NCBI GenBank assembly: GCA_019973155.2
Contig: BPQB01000024.1
Location: 1-64,000, forward strand
DNA length: 64,000 nucleotides
Source of the DNA: Phanerochaete sordida
Taxonomy: Eukaryota > Basidiomycota > Agaricomycetes > Polyporales > Phanerochaetaceae
Direction: 5' to 3'
Shown: piece by piece, positions 44,507 to 55,735 of the stretch
How positions within the stretch are numbered: position 1 is the first letter of the stretch
Layout of the letters: the number at the start of each line of letters is the position of its first letter
The notes under the pieces: generated by a model
The model's database searches: none
Told to the model about the DNA's origin: nothing
Seen by the model: the letters and a program-made list of their open reading frames with translations, nothing else
Position numbers and translations under genes: made by a program

Positions 44507-47500
44507 ATGGACTACGACGCCTTCGACGCGCTCCTGCACCACATCTTCAAGCAGGTATGCCCTCGCTCGCTCCCCCCTCAATCGTCGAAGCACCACTGAT
44601 CGTCGTTGCACAGACCCAAGGAGATGCCTGGTTTAAGCCCTCGGAGGAGAACATCCACGTCGGCGTCTGTCTGCGCGTGGACTCGACGCGCTTCCGCGTG
44701 TTCCCGTACGAGAACCGCTACCTCGAGCCCTTCGAGGCGGCCGTGCGCGCCCTCAACCCCGTCGTCGCCGTCAAGACCCGCAGCGCCGCGATCCACGCCG
44801 CGCTCTCGACTGTGTACGTATCATCTCGCGGCTCGCCGCCGTGACCAGCGTCGCTGATCAACGCACAGCAAGGAAGATGCGGATGCTATCTACCTGGATA
44901 CCGACACCCGCATCCAGATCCTCGACACCATGACCTGGCTGCCGCGCGCGGACAAGGAGCAGTGCGGCGCGTTCATCGTGAGTTGCCCGCTCGCCTCGGT
45001 CCCGCGATGCGCGCTGACGGCGCACAGCGCGACGAGCGCGTGCTCGTCGTGTGGGCGTACAACCTCGACAACATCATCCCGACGGCGCGCGACTTCGAGG
45101 ACAAGCTGATCAAGCTCGTGTGGCGCGAGCGCATGGGCGCGCTCGGGAGCGTCACGAGCTCCGCGGAGGTCTCGCCCGTCGCGTCCGAGCAGAACCTGCG
45201 CGCGCGCGCGGCGGAGATCGCCGGGCTCGACGAGAAGGCCGCGCAGGCGATCGCGAAGGAGAAGGAGGCGAGCGGGAAGGAGAGCCGCAAGCCGCACGTG
45301 AACGGCCTCGCGAGCCTCTTTGGCTACTTCGTTTCGAACAAAGAGGACGTCGAGAAGGCCAACAAGGGCCCGTCCGACCGCCCCATGCGCATGTTCGCGC
45401 CGTTCTATGGCGGGCTTGCGGCGGCGCTCGCGATTTGTGAGTGGCTCCGGGGTTTCATCAGCAGCTCCGTGCATTGACAGGAGATGGCAGTCTTCGTCGG
45501 CAGCGGTATCAGTATCATGATCGTAGAGAGCACTCTCGATGGAACATTCACTCGATTCGCGCTCTTGGCGACCGCACCGTTCCTCTGCTGCGTCTCCCTG
45601 GTGAGTGAACCCTATCTAGCCCTGTCCACAGCCGCTTATGCTTACTCCCTACCTAGTTCTTCTGTTCGCAGATCATTGGAAACGTGTCCATGATGTCAGT
45701 CAAGATCAACACACACGCTGGCTCATGTCTAACCTTGTCCCACACAGTATCGGTCCCGTGGCCCAGTACCATCAAAACTCCAAGTACTATTCGGCCGTGC
45801 CACCCGCGCCCAACCGAGAGGTTGACGCCAACCTCCCACACGTGTCGATTGAGATGCCGGTGTACAAGGAAAGCCTGAAGGAGACCATGTGAGCACCACC
45901 AATACCCGCTATTTCCAATATCTGACGCAACGTGCAGCGCGCCGTCGGTCTACTCGCTCAAGAAGGCGATGCAGACGTACGCCCGCCAGGGCGGCACGTC
46001 GTCGATCTTCGTGCACGACGACGGCCTGCAGCTCATCTCGGAGCAGGACCGCGCGGAGCGCATCGCGTTCTACGCGGACCACAACATCGGCTGGGTCGCG
46101 CGGCCGCCGCACAGCAGCGAGGCGGACGGCTACAAGCGCGCGGGGCGGTTCAAGAAAGCGTCGAACATGAACTACGGGCTCGCGCTCTCGCTCAAGCTCG
46201 AGAAGCACATGGCCGCGCTCATCGCGGACGCGGCCGCGCGCGGCGAGGAGGTCGACGAGGACGACAACATCGAGGACCGCGCGCTCGAGATGGCCGTCGA
46301 GGAGACGTACGCGGACAGCGGGCGGCGCTGGCGGCCGTGGGCGTGCAACGGGAAGAGCCTGCGGCTCGGCGAGCTGATCCTCATCGTCGACTCGGACACG
46401 ATCGTGCCCGAGGACTGCTTCCGCGACGCGGCGCGCGAGCTCGCGGAGTGCCCCGAGGTCGCGATCATCCAGCACGAGAGCGACGTGATGCAGGTCGCGC
46501 ACCACTACTTCGAGAACGGCATCGCGCACTTCACGCGCCGCATCAACCGCTGCATCTCGCTCGGCACCGCGAACGGCGAGGTCGCGCCGTTCGTCGGGCA
46601 CAACGCGTTCCTGCGCTGGTCGGCGCTCCAGGACGCCGCGTTCGTCGACCCCGCGGACGGCGTGAAGAAGATCTGGTCCGAGACGAACGTGTCCGAGGAC
46701 TTCGACATGGCGCTCCGTCTGCAGCTCAAGCACTACATCATCCGCTGGGCGACCTACTCGGACGGCGGTTTCAAGGAGGGTGTCTCCCTGACGTGCGACG
46801 ATGAATTGAACCGCTGGCAGAAATACTCGTATGGTACGCCCATTCTCGCAGACACACGCAATCATGCGTGCTGATGTCCGTCTCCAGGTTGTAACGAGCT
46901 CATCTTCAACCCGATGGTCGAGTGGTGGTACAAGGGCCCGATCACCAAGCAGCTCCGCGTCTTCCTGTGGTCCGACGCCCCGGTGCACTACAAGATCAGC
47001 ATGTGTGCCTACATGTTCTCCTACTGTACGTTCTTTGTCTGCCCCTATCACTACATTCCTCTGACTCACACCTGCAGACGGTCTCGCGGCTGCGGCCCTG
47101 CTGTCGGTCATGAACTACCTCCTGCTCGGCTGGGGCGTCGAGGTCGACGGCTACTACCTGCACAGCTTCGAGATCTGGCTTGCGTGCACGGTCGTCTTCC
47201 CCATCGCCGGCAACGTCGGGTTCACGCTGCTCGAGTACCGCCTCGGACAGCGCAACCTCATCGACTCGTTCCTCGAGAACATCGCCTGGATCCCCTTCTT
47301 GTACGTCTTCTTCGTTAACCTCCATGCTCGCGCGCTGACCGCCGCCGCAGCTTCTTCTTCTTCGGCGGCCTGAGCATCCACCTCTCGCAGGCGCTGCTTG
47401 CGCACATGTTCTCGTACAACATCACCTGGGGCGCGACGAAGAAGGAGGTCGAGCGCTCGAACTTCTGGCTCGAGGTGCCCAAGATTCTGAAGCGCTTCTG

Positions 47501-47743
47501 GCTCGCGCTCGTCATCTGCATCACGCTCTGCGTCGGCATGGTCATCCTCACCCTGAACTTCGTCCCCGAGGACTGGCGCGTGTTCGGCATCGACTGGGCT
47601 GTCATCCTCCCGCTCGCCATTACGGCTGGCTGTCACATCCTCTTCCCGGTATGTCTTGAACTCATACTGCCCCCATGGCCGCTCGCTCACGCTCGCCCTC
47701 GTAGATCGTGCTGAACCCCTGGTTCATGATTTTCTCCTACTAA
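44507..47743 (+). CDS. Processive GT2 glycosyltransferase, multi-pass membrane protein
   Basis: Twelve exons: 44507-44554, 44614-44813, 44869-44977, 45028-45436, 45491-45600, 45657-45694, 45748-45888, 45938-46833, 46888-47025, 47078-47300, 47351-47648, 47705-47743; 882 aa. Membrane segments at about 245-320 precede the catalytic domain and five or more follow it (LAAAALLSVMNYLLLGW, FWLALVICITLCVGMVIL, ILPLAITAGCHILFP). GT2 residues: HDDG (about 377), DSD (503-505), SEDFD (604-608) and RW in ELNRWQKYSYG (644-645), as in inverting cellulose/chitin synthase-type enzymes. Overall layout resembles the conserved fungal GT2 described in Zymoseptoria and Fusarium (ZtGT2/FgGT2 type), needed for hyphal growth on surfaces. 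It would make a cell-wall or surface polysaccharide; the product is unknown. The start of exon 6 may instead be 15 nt downstream. Confidence 0.88.
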
Positions 47744-48516
47744 GCATCCATGGAGCACTGTCGCTACCCCTTCGCTTGGCCTTGACAGGACACTTTAACC
47801 CTACTCATACACAGCCATTTTGTGCTTTAGCTTAGAATACTTTATCTTCAGTCTTCCGGTGGTTTTTGGATATTTCTTTCTGGGGTGTCTCGGACTTGCA
47901 GGACGCTGTAGTAGGCACTGCAAGTGATCGACTGTTTGATGTATTTAGCGGGCTGTATCCCTTAGAATGTAGACTCTTGGTTCAGGGTATAGATATGTAG
48001 AACTACTGTGTATCGCGTATGCTATCGATTCTCGGTTAATGTGCTTCGTGCTTTGCCAGGTGCTCCTCGGGTCCTCTTGAACGTGTCAGACCCCGTAGAC
48101 CTGCTAGGAGGGTTGCCGCCCACCCAAGCGCAAGCCCAGGTTCGAACCCGAACGTCGACGGTCTCACAAACAGCTCACCAAAATCAGTTATTATCCTGCT
48201 TTGAATTCCATGCGTTGCCACGGATGGTCTAGTTGAGCGACGTGTATCGCTCGACGTTGAACAAGAAAAAATGGTCTGCTTTCGCTCACTCGTTGATTGC
48301 TGACCACCTTCAAAAGGTCGCAGGCAAGCTGGGGCCGCCATACCCCGCTGTCCTTCACCAATGTCCCAACCCTTTGCCCGTCATAGGCAGCTGCATCGTC
48401 GATTGCGCGCCGTGGACGCCTGAGGGCGACGACCATGACGCACGACGGGCTTTGCGTCCGCCAGCCGCGTCACCGAGAGGGCGCGATCGGACAGAACAAG
48501 TCAGCCTCGTCTGCCA
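47744..48516. other. Upstream region of the alpha/beta hydrolase gene
   Basis: About 0.8 kb after GT2. Parts of 48085-48455 recur at 62980-63377 beside a decayed hydrolase copy, including a 10-bp palindrome GGTTCGAACC (48139-48148). This indicates that 5' flank and gene were duplicated together. No protein-coding gene is seen. Confidence 0.5.
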
Positions 48517-48522
48517 TATAAC
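48517..48522 (+). promoter_or_regulatory. Possible TATA box of the alpha/beta hydrolase gene
   Basis: TATAAC about 107 bp upstream of the ATG at 48624. Weak match; position is the main support. Confidence 0.35.
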
Positions 48523-48623
48523 TTCGCCTTCCTCTGGCCAATCCTCCTCTTCCTCACCACATCCTATCCCCCAAACTATTTCCTCTGCACATTACTACTC
48601 CCTATAATCCTAATCCTAATATC

Positions 48624-50170
48624 ATGCGTCTCGCAAGGACCAACCTCTACCTCCTGGGCCTGGCAGCCACGGCGACGGCAGCGGAATTCAACCCCACGAA
48701 CAACACCGCTGGCTACGACACCTCGCGCGTTGGGCCCTCGAACGCGAACTGTCAGCGGCAGACATACCAGCTCGACATCACGAGCAACAACGTCCAGTTC
48801 CAGAACGTTGACTCGAATGCGAACCAGGTACGTCGTCTTCGCTTGGCTGTGAGCGCTGCACTGGCTGACCTTCGGATAGACGTACCTGACTGCGCTCTTC
48901 CAAACGTTCACCACGTCGATGACGAACTTCACCCAGATGTACGAGAAGCCCGACAAGCAGGCTGTGCACAACACCTACTCGCTCTCGGGCACTCTCTGCG
49001 TCCCGAAGAAGGGCGCCAAGGACCCGTCGAATGTTCAGTATTTGCTTCACGGTGTCGGCTTTGATTCGAGGTGAGTGTCGGGCGCTGCATACAGCTATGC
49101 CCGTCGCTGACCGCCCATGGCTCAGCTACTGGGATTTCGTGCCGGACAACAGCACCGAAGACTACAGCTACGTCCACGCGGCGGCTGACGCTGGCTACGT
49201 CACGTTCCGCTACGACCGCCTTGGCACTGGTCTGTCTGAGCACCCGCAAGACGCATACAAGTATGACCTGTGAATACTCGCCGCGTTTTGTGAGGTGCTG
49301 ACGCCACTTTTGTAGCGTCGTCCAGTCGCCGACGGACCTCGCGATTGCCACCAAGTTCGCCCAAATGCTCCGGAACGGCGATATCGGTAACATGAAGTTC
49401 AACAAGATCGTCGGGATCGGGCACTCGTACGGCTCGGTGCAGACCCAAGCGCTCTCTGCGGCCTCTCCCGATCTGCTCAACGCGGTCCTGCTCCAGGGCT
49501 TCTCGATGAACTCGTGAGTGCTGGTGGACTACACGCAGACGTTGTCTCTGACATCCCACCAGGACCGGCCAGGGCGTCTTCCTGCCCGGCGGCGATTACC
49601 AGCCCGCCGTCGCCGTCGCACCGAACCGCTTCGCTAACAAGGGCATCGCGAACGCCTACGTTGTCAACCAGTCGGTATGTCCTGATTTGTGGTTTTCGTC
49701 CCGTCCTAGCTGCTGATGACGTCGTGTGCGTAGCCGTACACCAACCAGCTCGACTTCTTCTACTTCCCGTACTTCTCCGACGCCGCGCTGCAGCGCTCGT
49801 ACGACACAGAGCAGCCGGCGACGCAGGGCGTGCTCTTCACCCAGGCGGCGATCATGCAGAACGCGACGGGCTTCAGGGGTCCCGTGCACGTCGTACGTTC
49901 TATCATTCCCATCACCCTTCCTCGCTCTGATGCTCCGCCTAGGTGACTGGTGCGCAGGACCTTCCGTTCTGCAACCGCGACTGCTACGCGGTCCCGCGGG
50001 GAAGCCCCTTCCCGAACATCCCGGCGTACGTGAAGATGCTGTACCCGAACGCGCGCAACTTCTCGGTGTATATTCCTGCAAACACAGGCCACGGCGTGAA
50101 CGCCCACTACTCGGCGCCGGAGACGTACCAGGAGATGCTGCAGTTCGTCGACTACGCGTTCTCCTTGTGA
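48624..50170 (+). CDS. Secreted alpha/beta hydrolase
   Basis: Seven exons: 48624-48827, 48880-49070, 49126-49260, 49316-49513, 49563-49674, 49734-49892, 49943-50170; 408 aa. The N-terminus is a signal peptide (NLYLLGLAATATA, cleavage near residue 20). The fold is shown by YLLHGVGFDSSYWDF (oxyanion-side strand and HG loop), RYDRLGTGLS, and the nucleophile elbow GIGHSYGS with Ser214. The likely acid is Asp339 (VTGAQD) and the catalytic His is His383 (NTGHGVNAH). Several NxS/T sites suit a glycosylated extracellular enzyme. The substrate cannot be read from sequence: esterase or lipase-like hydrolase of extracellular material. Introns of 49-59 nt all keep frame. Two decayed relatives lie 13-15 kb downstream in the same orientation. 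Confidence 0.88.
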
Positions 50171-50478
50171 ATTCGTGGCGGGGCCGCTCTGGCCTGAGCT
50201 GAGGGATGTCAAATACATTTCATTGAACTGCTTGTATGCTCTGGCAGAAAGACGGCCACAGTCGCCGCTCTCGTATCGACGACCTGTGATCATAGAGAAC
50301 AGCATCGAGATTCTTGTATAGTACTAAGCCGCGCATAGGAGAAGGCGTCGGGGTTGGTATCGTAGGATCCATTCTATGGTCATAGCGAACACGAGCGTGA
50401 GCGGAATGTCCTCAGATTCGAAGTAAAATAAACATACCGATTGGGAGGCTGAATTTCGCTGCTTGAAGAGAGATGTTG
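50171..50478. other. Convergent intergenic region
   Basis: 308 bp between the 3' ends of the hydrolase gene and NACHT gene 3. No feature identified. Confidence 0.5.
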
Positions 50479-53348
50479 CTACGCATCGTTGGCGCGGTAC
50501 GTTCCTTCCACAATTCCCGCCATGGATGCGTCATTCGCCAGACGCTCGTCTTGCTCTAAAGACTTGATCAACTCCAGCACGATGTCTTGATAGCGCTGTA
50601 GGTTGGCTGTGCAATCAATACTGATAACGTTACCATTGAGGCCTTTACTATCGTCTTTCTGGACGTTGAAAACGAGGCGCAGCTTTTTGTCCTTCTCGAC
50701 TGCCATGCAAACTCCATCCACTTTTGTGTTAAGGAGCTGATCGATGATAAACCTGTAGAGGGCGGTAGGAGAAATGTCGACCGAGTGTTCAGAGCCTTTC
50801 AGGGTCCGTTGGTGCCGCCATAATTGTACAAAGGTAGTAAATGTGAGGAATGCGGAGCTCTGTTGAGCGCCGCCCTTATGAACAGAAACGAAAAACGTGA
50901 GCAAGCTGCCTGCAAGCAAGTCAAGGAGATTTGGTGGTCTATATATAGTGGGATGCCGTCGAGTACTCACCCAGTGGGTAGGCTTTGTTTTCATTGCACG
51001 CAATACGTCATCGGCTGTGGTAACCCAGGCCCATAGCGCAAGCGGAAGGCTGGGGATAAAATCCCTTAGCACATGAACCAAGATTCTGTCACTTGGTGAT
51101 GCACGTGAAAGATACTGAGGCCAGAGGGTCAGGTATGGATGCTTGACTCCCGGGTGGGCTTCGACAGCCGCAATCTGAGGCAGAGGTGTCAGGAGGATAT
51201 CGGTAACTGGTGTAGCGTTCACCAGAGCGGCCAGTAGGGCTAGGGCGGAATGTGTAGAAGCATTACACACGTGAATCTCGTCGAGTAGTATGTTATTACT
51301 CCCGAGATGGAGGAGGTACTTCTGGGACGATGCATGGGCAGGTACGATCTGTGCATCTGCGTTGATTTTCAAGATGGGGCGCAGACCGTCCACCGCAGCG
51401 ATGATGCTATCGAAAGTGACGGGAGGGTAGTAATATACTGACAGAACGTGGGCGGTAAAGGCCTTCCGTTCGAAGATGGCGAAGCGCATGATTGTGTTGG
51501 CAAGATGATTGTCGGACGAGAGGGTATGTCTCCGGTGAAAATACAGAAAGCGATGACAAAGTTTGTCTGCCGTGACAATTTTTTCAAGTTGGAGTTCCTT
51601 CCATGCGTCCCTCAACTGCCGCGCAGAGTATTCTGAGACTAGACATTCATGGATGGAATGGGCAAAGTCGAAATCGTATCCCATACGGCTGATGAGCCGT
51701 GTAAGGTCTGCAGAGTGTTTCTGAGAGAACTCTTCATACCCAGGGATGCTAGACACAGCATATCTGAGGTAGCGCTGCGCGGGGTAGACCACACGGGGGC
51801 AATCTAGCTGGTGTCTGTGAACGATGTCTGTGACGCTAGCGTCGGCGAAAATAGACATCATGAAGGGATGCGGCCGTGACGTGATGAAGAGGTAGAGCCA
51901 TGGGAAACGGCGAACCAGATCAATGAGGTAGCGGAGCAGAGCAGGTATTTGCTTCCTATCATTGCACTCGTCCAGCCCATCGATGACCAGGACTATTTTC
52001 TTGGGGGAGACTTCATCTCTTATGGCAAGGATTCTCCATAGTAGCCGCATGAGGCAGTCCAGCTCCTCCTCTCCGGTGTGTAAGATCTTCCGTATGCTTT
52101 CCAAGACGTTGTTTTGAGACTGTGGATGCATATGATATGCAAGGTGGGCAAGAAGGCACAAGGGAGAGCCCAAGTACTGATGATCTTGCGCAAGGAAAAA
52201 TGACGCGCCGAGAGTGGGCGCAGGCTGCTGTCCGGATGCAAGGAGAAGACACTGCTGTCCGGATGCAAGGAGAAGACACTGTTGATAGGCCATTGACGAC
52301 TTTCCAACGCCAGCCTCACCGTAAAGGAAGTAGATGCGCTTTGTGCCGGAGGTCCAGTGCACGGATGCGGAGCGAAGGTTTATCGCTATATGGTGGGGAA
52401 CCTCGGTCCGCTGCTCGACGAGTACGCGGTAGCCGCCAGTGTCGTTTGCAACGAATTGAAGGAACTCGGAGATTGCCTCTGATGAGGAAGAGAGAGGTGC
52501 GTGTTGAGGTGTCAGGGAAAAAAACAGGAGGCGCAAAAGCCGTACCAGCGTCTTGATACTGACGGCTCATTTTCTGGGTGGATAAGGTAGACGTTAGTAT
52601 AGAAATGAGAGCCTTACAATAGCATACCTTTGCCTCCTTAATGTTGCGAATAATTTCCACTATATCTACCCCGTTTTCACGCTTTGAGTGCATTAGTTCC
52701 TGAAGGGAGGTATTTTTAAAGAAAGAATAGGATTCATACCTCAAAGGTTCTCAGCGCTCTATCGGATATGTGTCTGATTTCTGCAAAGATATCCTTGTGG
52801 ATGTGCTTCTGTCTGCCTAGCTTTTCTTGCACGAGACAGATCATGCGAGAGAGCTTTGGCCCCATAATCATCACCGCCAGGACATGCTGAAGCTCGGTAA
52901 GATTTCTATGTGGTATTCAGTAATTACGTGAGTGCAGTAGGCAATTTTCAGCTCTCACACTAGAAGACCTTGCATTCTCTCACCAATTTCGTGGCTCTTT
53001 TTGATTGTCCGCTTGACCTCTTCGGAGAAATTCTCGTCTTCCTCGTCCATGAATTCGTTTGCGACATTCAGTGCCCTCTGGACAGCTACAGGCAGTGGAA
53101 AGATGCTGGTATGGATAGCGGCTCGCGATGCGTTGTCTGGAGCAGCCTAAAAGCTGTCAGCTGGTCACGGTAGAGTATTACAGTGGACAGTGTACCGATA
53201 TTTGCGCATAGAGTTTTCTGACGATCCTGACAATGTCCAGCAAATTTGGTAAGCAAGCAAGCTGCAATGCTTCGTTCGGCATTTCCAGGAGTTGAGAAGC
53301 GGGTGAATAGCCAGCAAAGGCCAGAGACAGATGAAGCTCCTTCGACAT
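50479..53348 (-). CDS. NACHT-domain NTPase, NLR-like, gene 3
   Basis: Exons on the minus strand: 53348-53196, 53146-52959, 52905-52740, 52681-52628, 52573-52546, 52478-50971, 50874-50479; 830 aa. Exon 1 equals gene 2 in length, exons 4 and 5 (54 and 28 nt) equal both paralogues, and phases are the same. N-terminal helices: ACLPNLLDIVRIVRKLY, VQRALNVANEFMDEED. NACHT: Walker A GEAGVGKS, Walker B IVLVIDGLDE (most canonical of the three), FITSRPHP. Directly after the P-loop helix the segment CLLLASGQQ is repeated, encoded by a 27-bp tandem duplication. C-terminal domain: FTTFVQLWR ... SMAGIVEGTYRA. The last intron (50970-50875, 96 nt) is a stop-free multiple of three. Start ATG at 53348 was chosen by alignment with genes 1 and 2. 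Confidence 0.85.
52227..52280 (-). repeat. 27-bp in-frame tandem duplication in NACHT gene 3
   Basis: Two adjacent 27-bp units, 52227-52253 and 52254-52280, are identical. On the coding strand they give two successive CLLLASGQQ-type nonapeptides just after the Walker A helix. Paralogues have one copy. Confidence 0.9.
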
Positions 53349-54899
53349 GCGTGGCCGGTGAGTCCGTCAGCGCTGGAGTTGAGGGTAGAGGAAGAGGAAG
53401 TGCTGGAGTGTTTGGCAACACGCAGGATGATGTCCAGAACAGATGAGTCAAGATGATGCTCGCGAATATCTCCGGTGTACAGCGCTACGTTATCATGAAA
53501 GCGCGTGTGTCGCCATTGGCTGTCCTCAAACTAGGTGGATGGACCTGTGCATGTTCCTAGTATTTTGAGCATCACGGGCTATGACAAGCGCAATATTCAA
53601 CTGCTCCGCACCAAGAACGTAAACGTAGTCCACCTCATTTTAGCTCGCTGTACGATGATGACTTGCTAAGGAGAACTCTGTGATTTCCTAATAAAGATCA
53701 GACACACTGCATTTCAAGACACAGAGAAACTCACAACATATGGCGCGGGCATTACACACACGGAATTCGTGCGGAATAGGGCGTGCATCTGCATCAAGGG
53801 TCTCGTGCACGTTGTACATCGCCTTCCCCTAGTCGTAGCGCTTGACCGTGACATCGTGGATAGGTATCCGCCTGTCAGGATATAGTTCCGTCATTACAGC
53901 TACGCAGTGCCATGCTAGATAAGCGTATTCCGAATATCTAGACATACGAGAAAGCACTGCTCGTCCACTACCCAGCTGTGGTCGTAGAGCTGAGTTCGAG
54001 TCCTGCCTCTCAATCAGTAGTGCATCTGCTGCTACGCGATGAGATTACACTACATACTTCGTGCGTTACTTATTAGCGTCCGAACATAGATGATCGCGGG
54101 AAGAAGGGCTGCGCACGCTGTCGCGCATAGTGCGAATCAGAACGTTGACAAAATCTGCCACTGCGGACAGCGTCAGACATTGTTGAGGAAAGACGGAAGA
54201 TCCCCCACAGTAAGCCACATGTGGGAGCTAAGCCTGTATGTCAGACTGGTCAGTGGCAGGATGCCGACGGTGTCGCTTAACGACTATCGAAGCGCTACGT
54301 CAGACTCTGTTTCAAGGTGATAAGCGTATGTTTGAAGGTGAGCTTGTCTCTGCCTACCGCGATTACTTACTTTTTGATGGCGGGTAGTAAATGTGCAGAC
54401 CGAACAACATACTGGCACGCTCTCACGGATGCCTTTCGTTCTCGTCGAAGATCGTGGCCAGTGTAACGTCTATATCTTCAGTCCGGAGGAGCTGGACACA
54501 CGCCGTTCAGTATCTTTCTAGACGTCGGTGGAGTTACTTCGGAGGCGAGGTACGCCCCGCGCCCACGATGTCAACGCATACGCAGGGACTGAACGCTGAC
54601 GTAGGCTTACCTCGCAGACTAATGCTATCGTCTCTACCTTGACGTCCTCGAGCTCTGATCCCCTCGATCTCGATCTGAGCGCCAAGAACGAGGCGGACAC
54701 TTCTGGAGTCGCTTGTGCGCAGAACTGCGCTGTGGATGAGGGACCCATGCTATGTGCTTCCCATCTTGTGCGATGCCGCCAAGTTTCGATCATCTCGCAC
54801 CCGTCGGATACCGTGGACCTTCTCCAGGGTGGGACTTTGGACGGATGGAAGTCGATCGAACATGACACGCACATTTCTGCGACAGAGGGATAGCTTATG
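53349..54899. other. Intergenic, no gene recognised
   Basis: About 1.5 kb upstream of NACHT gene 3. A stretch with gagttcgagtcc near 53993 looked tRNA-like but does not fold. No gene is supported. Confidence 0.45.
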
Positions 54900-55029
54900 G
54901 TGAGTAGTCGGTGCCGTTGGATTAAACGACGGGACATGTCTACCATCATATCGCCCAGGTGCGCGTGAGTAGTCGGTGCCGTTGGATTAAACGACGGGAC
55001 ATGTCTACCATCATATCGCCCGGGTGCGC
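54900..55029. repeat. 65-bp tandem duplication
   Basis: Two head-to-tail units, 54900-54964 and 54965-55029, start gtgagtagtcggtgccg and end gtgcgc. They differ at one base (cccagg versus cccggg). No coding role is apparent. Confidence 0.9.
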
Positions 55030-55371
55030 GACCTCTTGGGCCGGGTTCTCGCGGATGGCTTGCGCGCGGTTGGTCCCATCGGAGCGCGGCTGCAGCTGCT
55101 TTCGCGCTACGCTCGCTCGCTAGGGACCAGCGTCCGTCCCGAACGTCCATGCGCTGGAGATACAAGTGTCTATAACCGGTGAGTTGTTCTTAAAGCATTG
55201 ATACACAAGTCAGTCTGAGTTCTCAGATAATTACAGAGGCAACTTGAACAAAGACAGGTACAGCCAAGTCAAGCGCCATCATCTATGCGACTCGTCAATA
55301 TAATCCTCCCGCAAGCCCGCTGTTCACGCACCATCGCTTCATCCCCGATCCACCCACCCTCATCCTCCTGA
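55030..55371. other. Intergenic, no gene recognised
   Basis: A minus-strand frame spans 54518-55165 and crosses the tandem repeat, but it has no recognisable protein content. Nothing else seen. Confidence 0.45.
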
Positions 55372-55735
55372 TATTTTGACATCCCGTAGTCCCATGGCGC
55401 TGAGAGGAAACTGCGGGCGCACGCCCAGTCCCCAGCTGCGAACCGCTCGCCCTTGGGCGCGACGTATGCACGGGGAGCGCATCGACGGCGGCGAGCGGCC
55501 CACAGACGTCCTGCACGAGCTGCGTCTTGACGGCTCGGCGGAGAATCGAGAGCGACACCGGCACGGGGTGCTCAATGCGCTCGAGCTGCGTCGTCGCAGG
55601 CAGTGAGCACAAGAGCGCGAGGAGGGTGCGCCAGACCCGGGGCACGCGCTCGGCGTCGACCACATCTAAGTCGATGCGGAGGTGTAGGGCCTTGAATCCG
55701 TCAATGCTCCACGTCCTGAGCGTGTCTCTAGTAGT
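55372..55735 (-). pseudogene. Orphan-family copy H, frameshifted
   Basis: On the minus strand from about 55735 the family core is readable (WSIDGFKALHLRIDL, VWRTLLALLCSLPATTQLERI, PVPVSLSILRR). At about 55475-55465 the match moves to another frame, continuing with VAPKGERFAAGDWACARSF and ending DYGMSKY near 55385. Several residues between the two parts are missing, so a small deletion caused the shift. No exon-1 counterpart (the part before the conserved phase-1 intron) was found upstream. It belongs to the F/G/I subgroup. Confidence 0.7.

Noticed and set aside
45909..47111. 400-codon minus-strand open frame
   Set aside because: It is antisense to the GT2 catalytic exons; Arg/Asp/Val-rich composition is what GC-rich codons produce on the opposite strand.
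48139..48148. GGTTCGAACC as a tRNA T-arm
   Set aside because: On neither strand do the flanking bases make a T-stem, and no acceptor stem or D-arm exists at the right distance. It is part of the duplicated hydrolase flank.
53980..54005. gagttcgagtcc as a tRNA 3' half
   Set aside because: No matching 5' half or acceptor stem within 75 bp upstream.
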